Assembly: GCA_038040445.1 (NCBI GenBank)
Contig: JBBPIG010000002.1
Coordinates: forward strand, 321,847 to 385,846
Reading direction: 5' to 3'
Length of the DNA: 64,000 nt
DNA from: Acidobacteriota bacterium
GTDB taxonomy: Bacteria > Acidobacteriota > Blastocatellia > UBA7656
Positions within the stretch are counted from its first letter, which is position 1. Every line of letters starts with the position of its first letter. Shown here piece after piece: positions 8,527 to 17,276 of the stretch. Both the position numbers and the translations under genes were made by a program. The notes below the pieces were generated by a model. It was given only the letters and a program-made list of their open reading frames with translations. It was not told the DNA's origin and searched no databases.

Positions 8527-9951
8527 CTATTTACCAGCGCGATTGAGCGCCGTTTCGTCTCGCAAGCGCTGCTTGTCAACCGTGTAGCTGATCCAACCGA
8601 TCATCATATCGTCATACGTGGGATCGCCGAAACGCACCACCTGCTTCGGGTCCGGGTTGTACTTATTCCCGGTCGAATTATCGAACAACGCCGTTACGAC
8701 GATCTTGGTCCCCTTCGGAAGCGCAATCGCCTTCTTCAAGTAGTAGACCGTCTGCCACGAGAAGCTATAATTCGGCACATCGATCATGACTTCGGAACGG
8801 CCGTCAGGATAGATAGCTTCGAACTTCATCGCCTTCCCGCGCAGGTGCATGTGCGGCATCAAGGTTTGAAGGTGAATGTCTTCCTTCGCGGTCCAGCACG
8901 AAGTGACCTTGTGATTGTCGGCGCCCGCAGGAATCTGGAAGTAGACGTTGGCGATTCCGTGCGTGTAGACATGCTTGTCGGCAGGCTGCTTCGCCAGCAC
9001 CAACCCGATCGATGAGCGATCCTTCTCGACTTTGCCGGTCGCTTTCGAGTAATGCATCTGCAATAGGATCTTCGAGCCTGCCGGGATTTTCTTGACTGTA
9101 CCCGGTTCCATCACTCCCGGAGGCATCCCCGGCGCAAAGCCAACAAGCAGATCAAACCCGCGTGACTCCTCTTTCGTGTCCAGCGACTCGCCGTTCCCGC
9201 CGTTGGGAAGCGCGCAACCGTCGTCGTGGACGGGCATACCCGGCTTCATGCGCATCAGGAAGCCTTCCTTACGGAACATGGATTTCTTTTCAGCGTCTTG
9301 CTGGTACTTCTCGATCTGTTCTTTGGTGAACTGCATCTGCTTGCCGTCCTTCGACGGAGGCGAAACAAACGCGATGATGTGGTGCACGATCTTGCGGTTT
9401 CCTGGCCGCGCTTCGGCCGCCTGAACGTAGACGTCTTCTTTGAAGTTGGTCGGGATCTCGAAGTATTGATACTCGTCCGGCCCTGAAGCCTCGAGCGTGA
9501 ACTCTTCGGGCATCGGCAAAACGATATCGGGCTTGCCGATGATCCAGCCTTCGACGAACTTCGGCGGCGCCGGCAAGTCCTTCGGGTCGCCTTCCTTGGC
9601 GTCTTGATCCACCCAAGCGGAGATCGTCTCGATTTGAGCCTGGCTCAAGCGGCGATCGTTCGAGAACTCGCCATAGTGCGGGTCAGCGTGCCAGGGCGGC
9701 ATCTGTTTGGTGGCGACTTTCTCCTTGATCGCCCGAGCCCACGGACGCGCGTCCTTGTAGCTCAAGAGCGACATCGGCGCAGCTTCGCCTGGACGGTGGC
9801 ATTCCGCACAGTTCTTATGGAAGATCGGCGCGACGTCACGGGTGAAGGTGACGTCTTTCTTGTTACCGGAATTGGCGCTGCTGGAACTGCCGATTGCGAG
9901 CGCGATTAAACAAAGAGCGACGAGAAGGGGGAGGGTGAGCTTCTTGGCCAC
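8527..9951 (-). CDS. Secreted c-type cytochrome fused to PHM-like copper monooxygenase module (first gene of array)
   Basis: 474 residues, starting at a GTG behind AAAGGAGACAGG. This is the first gene of the leftward array. It has a signal peptide (LTLPLLVALCLIALAIG), CAECH haem motif, RKIVHHIIAF, LQMHYSK, PHMHLRGKAMKFE and DDMMIGW, so both copper sites look intact. The insert has DDGCALPNGGNGES, like the genes downstream. Names such as cytochrome c or ascorbate-dependent monooxygenase fit, but no substrate can be assigned. The promoter for the array should lie in the 342 bp to the right. Confidence 0.85.
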   Translation of the reverse strand: MAKKLTLPLLVALCLIALAIGSSSSANSGNKKDVTFTRDVAPIFHKNCAECHRPGEAAPMSLLSYKDARPWARAIKEKVATKQMPPWHADPHYGEFSNDRRLSQAQIETISAWVDQDAKEGDPKDLPAPPKFVEGWIIGKPDIVLPMPEEFTLEASGPDEYQYFEIPTNFKEDVYVQAAEARPGNRKIVHHIIAFVSPPSKDGKQMQFTKEQIEKYQQDAEKKSMFRKEGFLMRMKPGMPVHDDGCALPNGGNGESLDTKEESRGFDLLVGFAPGMPPGVMEPGTVKKIPAGSKILLQMHYSKATGKVEKDRSSIGLVLAKQPADKHVYTHGIANVYFQIPAGADNHKVTSCWTAKEDIHLQTLMPHMHLRGKAMKFEAIYPDGRSEVMIDVPNYSFSWQTVYYLKKAIALPKGTKIVVTALFDNSTGNKYNPDPKQVVRFGDPTYDDMMIGWISYTVDKQRLRDETALNRAGK

Positions 9952-10293
9952 GAGCCTGTCTCCTTTGGTGGTCTGCTAGGTTGCAGAACTTGGATTTCGA
10001 GCACTTCTATCTTATTTCGCTAAGGCTTACGTGTCAAGGGGTTTCTGAGCTTCGTTACAGGTTTTTGCCAAGAAACTTGAGTTGGGACTCAGTTCTCGGC
10101 TTTCGACTTTTTGGCTTAGATAGATCGATATAGCGTCGGCTTTTGGAGAGCTGAAACCAATCCTACAGACGTCGGCTCTAAGCGCATTGTGTCAATCCAG
10201 GAAGTGTCACAACCGGGCTTGTCGCAAGTTCATCGTGGGGCGTAGCGTGGCCTGGTAATCGCGCGACAACGCGATCTTGAAAGGAGCGAAATC
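9952..10293. other. Intergenic region between divergent genes
   Basis: 342 bp that should hold the promoter for the leftward haem/copper array and the rightward unknown gene. I see no convincing -35/-10 pair, repeat or small gene. The only clear signal is GAAAGGAG just before 10294. Confidence 0.5.
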
Positions 10294-10848
10294 ATGCATC
10301 GTCTGGTTTCCTCGTTCATAGCAGCGAGTTTATTGCTCTCACCCTTAAGCGCAATTGCGAAACCAAAGCAGGAGTCCAACGCGAACTCATTGCAAAGCGA
10401 CCTCGGTCAACATCCATCAGTTTGCGAGCACGTCCGAATTACGCTCAATAGCGGCCGCAAGATCGAGAGCGACTTGTATAGGCATCAGCGCGACCAAATT
10501 GAGATCAAGCTGAAGGGAGCTATTCAAACAATCCCTGATAAGGACATCAAGCGGATCGAACTTCGGCAAGGCTCGTGTCCTAACATCAAGGTCACACTCA
10601 AGACAGGAGAGCAAGTCGAGGGTTACCGGCGGGACCATAATTGCCATGATCGCAATGACTGCAGAACGGAAATCAGAAAGAGGGGTAAAGTGCTAGTCAT
10701 AGCGGATTCAGACATCAAAACAGTCGCTTTGAAATTCAAAACAACTTTCAGGGAAAAGCTCAAGAACGCCGCGCTAATTCCGGTAATCCCGTTTTCCTAC
10801 CTGATACTCCTCATTCTTTGCGGCAGGGGAGGGTGCAACGATTTATGA
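10294..10848 (+). CDS. Unknown secreted protein with two tandem Sm-like repeats and a C-terminal membrane segment
   Basis: 184 residues behind GAAAGGAGCG. Signal peptide to about residue 22 (ending SAIAKPK). Two halves resemble each other: VRITLNSGRKIESDL..IPDKDIKRIEL and IKVTLKTGEQVEGYR..IADSDIKTVAL. Each is about 45-50 residues, beginning with a beta strand plus Gly turn and ending in a DxDIK..L strand, a pattern typical of small beta-barrels; the fold is an inference. A hydrophobic segment (PVIPFSYLILLILC) lies near the C-terminus and would anchor the protein. I do not recognise the family. It is transcribed away from the haem/copper array and its 3' end faces the M28-like gene. Confidence 0.65.
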   Translation: MHRLVSSFIAASLLLSPLSAIAKPKQESNANSLQSDLGQHPSVCEHVRITLNSGRKIESDLYRHQRDQIEIKLKGAIQTIPDKDIKRIELRQGSCPNIKVTLKTGEQVEGYRRDHNCHDRNDCRTEIRKRGKVLVIADSDIKTVALKFKTTFREKLKNAALIPVIPFSYLILLILCGRGGCNDL

Positions 10849-10863
10849 CGAGCTTTAGCGTAC

Positions 10864-12222
10864 TCAGACCCTTGCTGACCTTTCCACCGCTTCCAAAGCA
10901 TTCAACAGAGCTCTACCCACTGGTTCGAGTATCTCCGGCCCGGTCATCTCGGGACTGTCCGCTGGTGTGTGATGAAACCGATGCCCGGCTGCGATTCCAA
11001 AAGTTCGATAGCCGGCCTTTAGCATGAACTCGAACTCACCAACCGCGCGGTCTACCGTTGGGGTCAATCCCGAAAGGCCTGCAAATGCATCGGTGAGAAC
11101 CGGCACGAGATCACGGCTAGTCATCAAGTATCGCCTTGAATCTGGCTCCTGAAGCCGTTTCAAGCCCGTCGCCGTTTCCTCCCACGAGTAAGTCGCAATG
11201 CCGGCTCCCAGGTGCAGCCAACACAAGACGCGCTCTGGCGGCGGGGCTAGCTCTTTCAGAAAAGCCTTCATTCCAACCCCGCCCAGCTCGTGACCCGAGG
11301 TCGAGACGAACAAGAAGCTGGCGCCAGACGGGCGCCGGCTTGCCCATCGCGCGAGTCCCAGAAACAGCGCTATGCCCGGACCTCTCTCGCCCGCGCAGCG
11401 AAACCATCCGCTCTGGGGAGTTGAAACGACGATCCAGTCTTTTCCGCGTTCCATCGTAGCGATGACGTTTTTCGCTTTCGCCGCGCGATCATCTTCGCCC
11501 TCCAGCAACAGCGAAACTTTTGCGCCCGACCTCGCCGCAGCCATAAGCCCGGCCTCGTCCCGAGGCCCCACCAACACGACGGGAATCGGCCACGGTTCAA
11601 CTCCAGCCGGTGAGTTCAGAGCGATGATCTCTTTTGTCGGTCCCTCAGTTATGGCAATAACCGCGGACGCCCCGGCCTTCGCGGCGCCAGAGATAATTTC
11701 AGCGTGCCCCGAACCGTTGACCACCGCCGCACGAGCATCGAACGGAAACTTCACAAGCGCGATTGCGCCCTGCGATGACCGAGTCTCGGCGCCTTTGTCG
11801 AACACGGCCAGTGTTGCGTCGATCGTCTTTGGACCGGTTGCATGAGGGAACCACAGTGGAAACGCCCTGATGTTTCTATCGCCAAGCGCGAGCCTGGTCT
11901 GATGAATGAGGAATTGCCGCAGCTCAAAAGATTGAAATGTCGCCTTCAAGCCGGCCGCGCGGAGTTGTTCAGCCAGCCATTGCGAAGTTCGCAGGTCCAC
12001 CTCGGACGCGGTTCGATGCTCGCCGCGATTGTAGTACGCGATCACATCTTCAAACAGCTTCGCTCCGGAAAGCGGTCCCAAGTCGCCAACGCGGACGCTC
12101 TTCACTTCTCGGCTGCGTCGCGGTCGTTTGCGCTTGATCCGGCCGATCGCGCTTTCGCCAAGCAGAGCGGCGCCGACAAAACTGCCGGCGCCGCGCAGCA
12201 TTTCACGTCGCGTCACTCTCAT
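10864..12222 (-). CDS. M28-like peptidase homolog, metal site apparently lost
   Basis: 452 residues. Twin-arginine-like leader (RVTRREMLRGAGSFVGAALLG) suggests Tat export. The layout follows secreted M28 aminopeptidases: an N-terminal region, a PA-type inserted domain (AIALVKFPFDARA..AGASAVIAIT..PIPVVLVGP), then the catalytic fold. Where active enzymes have a His-x-Asp metal ligand (VGAHxD), this one reads VVSTPQSGWF. The later TSGHELGGVGMKAFL keeps a Glu at the general-base position. It is therefore probably a non-hydrolytic homolog or one with altered metal binding. It is adjacent to another leader-bearing hydrolase on the same strand, 35 bp away. Confidence 0.7.
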   Translation of the reverse strand: MRVTRREMLRGAGSFVGAALLGESAIGRIKRKRPRRSREVKSVRVGDLGPLSGAKLFEDVIAYYNRGEHRTASEVDLRTSQWLAEQLRAAGLKATFQSFELRQFLIHQTRLALGDRNIRAFPLWFPHATGPKTIDATLAVFDKGAETRSSQGAIALVKFPFDARAAVVNGSGHAEIISGAAKAGASAVIAITEGPTKEIIALNSPAGVEPWPIPVVLVGPRDEAGLMAAARSGAKVSLLLEGEDDRAAKAKNVIATMERGKDWIVVSTPQSGWFRCAGERGPGIALFLGLARWASRRPSGASFLFVSTSGHELGGVGMKAFLKELAPPPERVLCWLHLGAGIATYSWEETATGLKRLQEPDSRRYLMTSRDLVPVLTDAFAGLSGLTPTVDRAVGEFEFMLKAGYRTFGIAAGHRFHHTPADSPEMTGPEILEPVGRALLNALEAVERSARV

Positions 12223-12257
12223 CGCTCTCTTGCTTTTCTGTTTCTATTCTCGAGCAG

Positions 12258-13499
12258 TCACTGCCGTCGAAGCTTGTTAATGTCCACCACCACCGGCAGC
12301 GGGTTGCCGTCTTCACGAAGCTTGTACAGCAAGTCACCCTCGACAGCCTTGCGCGCCGCCTTGATGTCAATATTGAACAAGCGCGCGGCGTTCTCGCCCA
12401 ATATTTTGTTCTTCACTTCGGTGGTGAGCTGCTTGTAGTTGTTCTTCTCGATCATCTGGTCGGGAATCGTGAACGCCTGGAAGCCTTGAATCTGCCAGTG
12501 CGGCGGGCCGATCACCGGCGTGTCCGTTCCCCACAGAATGTGATCCGCTCCCAGTCCATCGATCAACGTTCCCAGCATCGTTGCGAACCGTTCTGGAGCT
12601 TGAACCATCACTTGCGCCATGGCGCCCATCTCAGCGTAGATGTTTTTCACCTTCGCTTTCTTCCCGTAATCAGCCAACTCCGCGTCCCACGGATACGAGC
12701 AATGAAACGCTATGAAGTTCAAATCCGGGAAGTCGGCTGCCGCTCGAACCATATCGCCGGTGTGACAGTAGTCCTCGAGGAATATGCCGGGCAGACCTTT
12801 GTGGACGGTTACGTTCTTGACGCGGTGCTTCCGCAGCACCTCGTAGAGCGGGTAGGTGTTCTTCTCATCATCCATCCGCCAACCGCGCGTGTCGGGTCCG
12901 GGAGGATAGAGTTTGAGGCCGTCGATCTTTAGCGCCTCGCATTGATATGTGAGCGACTCGACCGCCGATTTGCCATCAGGCGGATCGACGCAACCGAGCA
13001 CCCTGATTCTCGCGGGCGCCATCGAACGGATCATCGCCGCTTCGCGTGGAGGGAAGAGATCGATGCCGTCAAAGGCCCCCTTCATTCCGAAGCTGTTCAG
13101 GAAAGCGATGTCGGTCTGGCTTTGCATGAAGATGTCGTCGAAGAGCATCACGCGGCCCATGTCGGCGACCGGCACCGGCCGCCCGATGACCGAGGCTCGC
13201 GCGCCAGCCAGAGTCTTGAGAAAGGTCTCGCCTCGCGGCGACATCTTTGCGATTCCGCCGGCGCGCCACCACACGTGGGTTTGAAGATCGATCAGCAGCG
13301 GCGGCTTGAGCGTTGCCGTGTCGCGATCGGCGATTCGCTCGACGGCCGTTAGATCGAGAAAGCTTTCTTTCGAGAGCGTCCGCGCGACCGAGCGCCGTTG
13401 AAGAAAAGTGAGTCCGGCCGCGCCGGCGGCGGTGAGCTTGAGCATCTCTCGTCGCGATACTTTTGGAGAGCCCTGCTGGAGATCTTTCGAGTTCGACAT
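12258..13499 (-). CDS. Exported amidohydrolase-family metal-dependent hydrolase
   Basis: 413 residues with a strong AGGAGG ribosome site. Tat-like leader SRREMLKLTAAGAAG. TIM-barrel amidohydrolase-2 motifs are visible: DLQTHVWW (H75) at the first strand, VHKGLPG, FIAFHCSYPWD, and ILWGTDTPVIGPPHW with the late-strand Asp. This subgroup includes decarboxylases and lactonases; substrate unknown. Upstream of and co-directional with the M28-like gene, so likely one export-related operon. Confidence 0.8.
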   Translation of the reverse strand: MSNSKDLQQGSPKVSRREMLKLTAAGAAGLTFLQRRSVARTLSKESFLDLTAVERIADRDTATLKPPLLIDLQTHVWWRAGGIAKMSPRGETFLKTLAGARASVIGRPVPVADMGRVMLFDDIFMQSQTDIAFLNSFGMKGAFDGIDLFPPREAAMIRSMAPARIRVLGCVDPPDGKSAVESLTYQCEALKIDGLKLYPPGPDTRGWRMDDEKNTYPLYEVLRKHRVKNVTVHKGLPGIFLEDYCHTGDMVRAAADFPDLNFIAFHCSYPWDAELADYGKKAKVKNIYAEMGAMAQVMVQAPERFATMLGTLIDGLGADHILWGTDTPVIGPPHWQIQGFQAFTIPDQMIEKNNYKQLTTEVKNKILGENAARLFNIDIKAARKAVEGDLLYKLREDGNPLPVVVDINKLRRQ

Positions 13500-13600
13500 T
13501 CAGCCTCCTGGGAAGAGTTTGAGAGCAACTGCGCCGGTGAACTTACCACAAGAATCGGTGCGCGGTCACGTAACACTTTCGCGAGAGGCGGGTGAGGGGT

Positions 13601-13659
13601 CTTGGCGCCTTTGCGTCTTTGCGTTGAAGGCCTCACGCTCAGACGCAAAGCCGCAAAGA
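13601..13659. repeat. Foldback element, CTTTGCG family
   Basis: GCCTTTGCGTCTTTGCGT is followed 17 nt later by its near-complement GACGCAAAGCCGCAAAG. It is built from 7-8 nt quasi-tandem units, lies just downstream of the esterase stop codon (13670), and resembles the CTTTGTGCC arms at 46862-47020. Confidence 0.75.
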
Positions 13660-13669
13660 ACTAACTACG

Positions 13670-14626
13670 TTACGGCTTCTTCTCCGCCGCGCGCTTCATC
13701 GGCTCAAGCCGTTGATGCAGCGCCTCTGCCTCCGCGTCGGCCGCCGGTGGATTCAACACCCGAGCCAGGAACTCGAGCGCTTCAGTCGTGCGAGGCCGAA
13801 GCGTGCGCCCAACGTGATCCGCGCCGCGCACCAGATGATACTCGTGCGCAATCTTGTACTCCCAAAGCACGCGGTGGATGAACTCCGTGCCTTCGTGGAT
13901 GTTGAAAGCGTCCAGACCGCCGACGTCGAAATAAATCTCCAATCCCGAAGCGCGAATCTTGTCGGCGTTCGCAACACAAATCGAGGCGGGATTATTGGCT
14001 TCCCAATATGCTTCGTCAAACGGCTTGCCGAAGATCGTCTGCATCAACTCATCGCTGCGATAGAATCGATTCCGCGGCTTGACGTCTTTCCACTTCAGCG
14101 CGGGATCGATGCCCGGCTCGAGCGCCGCAATCCCTTCAAACCGGTCAGGGAATTTGAAACCAAGCCTCAACGCACCCAGGCCTCCCATCGAGATTCCGAA
14201 CAGCAAGGTCCCCTTGCGTTCGCGGGTGACCTTGTAGGTCTGCCTCAAGTGTTCGAGAAACGGGCCGATGATGAACGACTCCCACTTCTGCGAGCCGTCC
14301 TTGTAATCCATGTAGAATGATCGCGAGGCGCTCGGCGTGACGACCACCATTTTCGGAAGCGTACCCGCCTTCCACATGTCGTCGATCGTGGCGCGCATTC
14401 GATTGAGGAAGCCTCGATCACCCCCGCCGCCATGCAAGAAGAGCAACAGAGGCAGCGGGTCTTTCGCTGTCTCGTATCCATCGGGAAGCAGGACGTTGTA
14501 TTCAACCGGCGCAGGCAAGAGTTTCGTTTCGATTTTTGACTCGATGAGCTGGCTGGCGTTAGCGTTCATCGACGCGGCGAAGCATGCGCCGGTAAGGACC
14601 ACCAGATGGAATATCTTTCGAATCAT
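13670..14626 (-). CDS. Secreted alpha/beta-hydrolase esterase (EstD/S-formylglutathione hydrolase-like)
   Basis: 318 residues from the ATG behind GGAGC; a GTG four codons earlier overlaps the ribosome site. Signal peptide MIRKIFHLVVLTGACFA. The oxyanion-hole segment LLLFLHGGGGDRG is followed by the nucleophile elbow GISMGGLGA, a typical esterase layout, with a His in RGADHVGRTL near the C-terminus. The motifs fit the putative-esterase family; substrate unknown. The gap to the amidohydrolase (13500-13669) contains only a foldback element. Confidence 0.8.
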   Translation of the reverse strand: MIRKIFHLVVLTGACFAASMNANASQLIESKIETKLLPAPVEYNVLLPDGYETAKDPLPLLLFLHGGGGDRGFLNRMRATIDDMWKAGTLPKMVVVTPSASRSFYMDYKDGSQKWESFIIGPFLEHLRQTYKVTRERKGTLLFGISMGGLGALRLGFKFPDRFEGIAALEPGIDPALKWKDVKPRNRFYRSDELMQTIFGKPFDEAYWEANNPASICVANADKIRASGLEIYFDVGGLDAFNIHEGTEFIHRVLWEYKIAHEYHLVRGADHVGRTLRPRTTEALEFLARVLNPPAADAEAEALHQRLEPMKRAAEKKP

Positions 14627-14730
14627 AGATAGCTCCACGGTTCGCGGACCCCTGGCTTTGCTTGATCGTTGAAGACCAGAACAATATCAAAACCAACCGA
14701 AAGCTCAAGCGCCGTTGCCACCGCAAGCGA

Positions 14731-15117
14731 TCAAGCGTCGGTGGCGGCAACAGCTTCTATCTCGATCTTGAATCCGTAGTGGAGGTCCTTGACCGGGACG
14801 ACAGCCCGCGCGGGCCGATGATCGCCCATCATTCTGGCGTAGACAGTGTTCACTGCGCTCCACAAGTCGATGTCGGAAATGTACACCGTCATCTTCAACA
14901 CCCGGCTCAAACGGCTGCCGGCCGCTTTGAGGATTTCATCGATGTTCTTCAGGCACTGTTCGGTCTGCTGTTCGATTGAACCTGTGAGTCTTTCGCCGGT
15001 GAGCGGGTCGATGGGGAGCTGGCCGGCTACAAACACGAGCCCGTTGTAGACGACAGCTTGAGAGTAATGTCCCCCGGCCGCGGGCGCGTTAGGAGTTGAA
15101 ACAGTTGATATGTCCAT
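14731..15117 (-). CDS. ridA: RidA family enamine/imine deaminase
   Basis: 128 residues, typical RidA length, behind GGAGG. Conserved features: YSQAVVYNGLVFVAGQLPIDP, the TEQCLKNIDEILKAAGS helix, and RPARAVVPV carrying the substrate-binding Arg, ending in EIEAVA. RidA proteins hydrolyse reactive 2-aminoacrylate-type intermediates released by PLP enzymes and form cytosolic trimers. It lies alone between a repeat-rich gap on its 5' side and the esterase on its 3' side. Confidence 0.92.
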   Translation of the reverse strand: MDISTVSTPNAPAAGGHYSQAVVYNGLVFVAGQLPIDPLTGERLTGSIEQQTEQCLKNIDEILKAAGSRLSRVLKMTVYISDIDLWSAVNTVYARMMGDHRPARAVVPVKDLHYGFKIEIEAVAATDA

Positions 15118-15173
15118 CGCTCAAACCTCCAAGTATCGATTCGAGTTCCCGGTTCAATCCCGGAGGGATGCCG

Positions 15174-15475
15174 GAATAAAGCCACGGGTGAGTCCGCGAA
15201 CCCGTGGGCCGTACGACAGCAAAGCTCCCGAACCCGCGTAGAGGGTGACGGTCAACGAAGCGGTTGCGACGGTGCAATGTTTGAGAAACACCGTCTTAAA
15301 GGAGTTAGGCGCGATGAGCGTGTTGGCCGCCACGCGCTTCGCGGGTTTGTCTGCCCACCTGACCCGATCCACGGGTTCGCGGACTCACCCGTGGCTTTAT
15401 TCCCCCACCCGCTTCGCGGGTTATCGTTGCCCCTTCCGCCTCACTCCACGGGTTCGCGGACTCACCCGTGGCTTT
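15174..15475. repeat. Cluster of three copies of a 30-34 nt palindromic unit
   Basis: 15174-15207 and 15369-15402 are perfect 34-nt inverted copies, and 15446-15475 is a third, 30-nt copy in direct orientation to the second. Each unit is itself a hairpin (CCACGGGT..ACCCGTGG). An extra small hairpin (ACCCGCTTCGCGGGT) sits between units. Arranged like REP/REPIN clusters; the whole 15118-15549 gap is non-coding. Confidence 0.9.
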
Positions 15476-15549
15476 GTACCGACACCCTTCCAGGGTTAAC
15501 TGCTCGGGCATCGTCCTCTGATTGACCAACAATCTCCGGCGTCGGTAAT

Positions 15550-17016
15550 TCACACCTTCTGCTCTTTCCATTTTCCTCGACGGAACACCACGATCGCCAC
15601 CACTGCCAGCAACGACTCGGCTATTGTGATCGCCGCGAACACTCCCTTCGCCCCAAACCCAAACGGAATTGCCAGGCTGTAAGCCAGTGGAATCTGGACC
15701 AGCCAGTAGCAAAACAGGTTGATAACCGTCGGGGTGTTCGTGTCACCCGCCCCGTTGAACGATTGCACCATCACCATTCCGTACGCGTAGAACACGTAAC
15801 CGTAACTGATGAATCGCAACGCGGACACGCCGTATGGAACAACCGCCGGGTCGGTAGTGAATATGCCGATCAGCCGCTCGGCAAAAACGATGAACGTGAT
15901 CGCCACCAATCCCAAAAAGCACATGTTGGCGAAGCCGGTCACCCATACCGACCGCTCCGCGCGCTCCGGCTTCCCTGCCCCGAGGTTCTGACCCACCAGC
16001 GTCGCAGCCGCGTTGCTCATGCCCCACGACGGCAAGATCGCGAAGATGATGATTCGCAAAGCCACCGTGTAGCCCGCAAGCGCCGCATCACCGAACACCG
16101 CTACTATGCGCACCAGCCCGAGCCAGCTCGCCGTGGCCACTAGAAACTGGAACATTCCTCCCAGCGAGATGCGCACCAGTCTGAGCATTACCTGAGCATC
16201 GAGCCGCGCTCTATGCCAGTCAACCTTGACCCGCCCTCTTCCGCTGAACAGATACCAAAGCTGAAACAAGACGCCCACACCGCGTCCGATCGTCGTTGCT
16301 ATGCCTGAGCCGGTCACGCCGAGCTCGGGAAACGGACCCAGCCCGAAGATCAAGCACGGGTCGAGAACGATGTTGATCACGTTTGCGATCCACAGCACTC
16401 GCATCGCGATCGAAGCGTCGCCGGCTCCGCGAAACACGGCGTTGATCAGGAACAACAGCATAATCACGACGTTTCCGCCGAGAATCACTTGCGCGTATCC
16501 GGTGCCAATCGCCATCACGCCTTGCGAGGCGCCCATCAACCTGAACATTTGCGGCGCGAAAGCGATGGCGATGATCGCGACCGGAATGGAAACGACTATG
16601 CCGAGAATGATCGATTGAACCGCGGCGACCGAAGCCCCGTGATGGTCCTTTTCGCCGATGCGACGCGCGACGGTGGCGGTGGTAGCCATGCTCAAGCCCA
16701 TCGCGACGGCGAAGACCATCGTCAGGAGCGACTCGGTTATTCCCACGGTGGCTGTCGCTTCGGCGCCGAGGTGGGCGACCCAGAAGACGTTGATGATGCC
16801 GAACAGCGACTCCATCATCATCTCGAGCACCATCGGCACGGCTAGGAGAAAGATGGCGCGCCCGATCGAGCCTTCGGTGAAGTCCTGCTGCGAGCCGACG
16901 ACGGCTTCGCGGAGAAAGCTTACCCAGCCCCTGACTCCTGAATCATTTCGCGAATCATCTCTCGCCTGCTCGTGCGAAGATGCGGCATCATTTAGTTCTG
17001 GTTTTCTCGCTTCCAT
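15550..17016 (-). CDS. MATE family efflux transporter
   Basis: 488 residues with about twelve membrane helices. After a ~35-residue cytosolic leader comes [36 protein letters not shown], typical of MATE helix 1-2. The internal duplication places a second half from about [13 protein letters not shown]. These are Na+ or H+ antiporters that expel drugs or organic cations from the inner membrane; the substrate cannot be read from sequence. No local regulator is adjacent. Confidence 0.9.
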   Translation of the reverse strand: MEARKPELNDAASSHEQARDDSRNDSGVRGWVSFLREAVVGSQQDFTEGSIGRAIFLLAVPMVLEMMMESLFGIINVFWVAHLGAEATATVGITESLLTMVFAVAMGLSMATTATVARRIGEKDHHGASVAAVQSIILGIVVSIPVAIIAIAFAPQMFRLMGASQGVMAIGTGYAQVILGGNVVIMLLFLINAVFRGAGDASIAMRVLWIANVINIVLDPCLIFGLGPFPELGVTGSGIATTIGRGVGVLFQLWYLFSGRGRVKVDWHRARLDAQVMLRLVRISLGGMFQFLVATASWLGLVRIVAVFGDAALAGYTVALRIIIFAILPSWGMSNAAATLVGQNLGAGKPERAERSVWVTGFANMCFLGLVAITFIVFAERLIGIFTTDPAVVPYGVSALRFISYGYVFYAYGMVMVQSFNGAGDTNTPTVINLFCYWLVQIPLAYSLAIPFGFGAKGVFAAITIAESLLAVVAIVVFRRGKWKEQKV

Positions 17017-17276
17017 TCATTAGCCTTCAATTGTCGGTTGAGAACAGTAATTGAGAACGATGGACGTACGCGTCAGGTTCAGCCGCACTTACGGCGGTTC
17101 ACCGTTGCGTCGTTCCACTCGCCGCCATCGCTCGGACCGCGCCGCGAGGCTTCGAGAAGGATCAGGTTGGGCTCAAAAGCTTTTCATGTTGGCGAACTGA
17201 ATATCATCCGAGCGGTGGGATAGTCAAATAGAATTTATTTAATGGAGTCGGCTCGCCCCGTCGAAGTCGAGCGACC

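Noticed and set aside
14711-14751. Terminator for the RidA gene (GTTGCCACCG / CGGTGG)
   Set aside because: The right half lies in coding sequence and no T-run follows.
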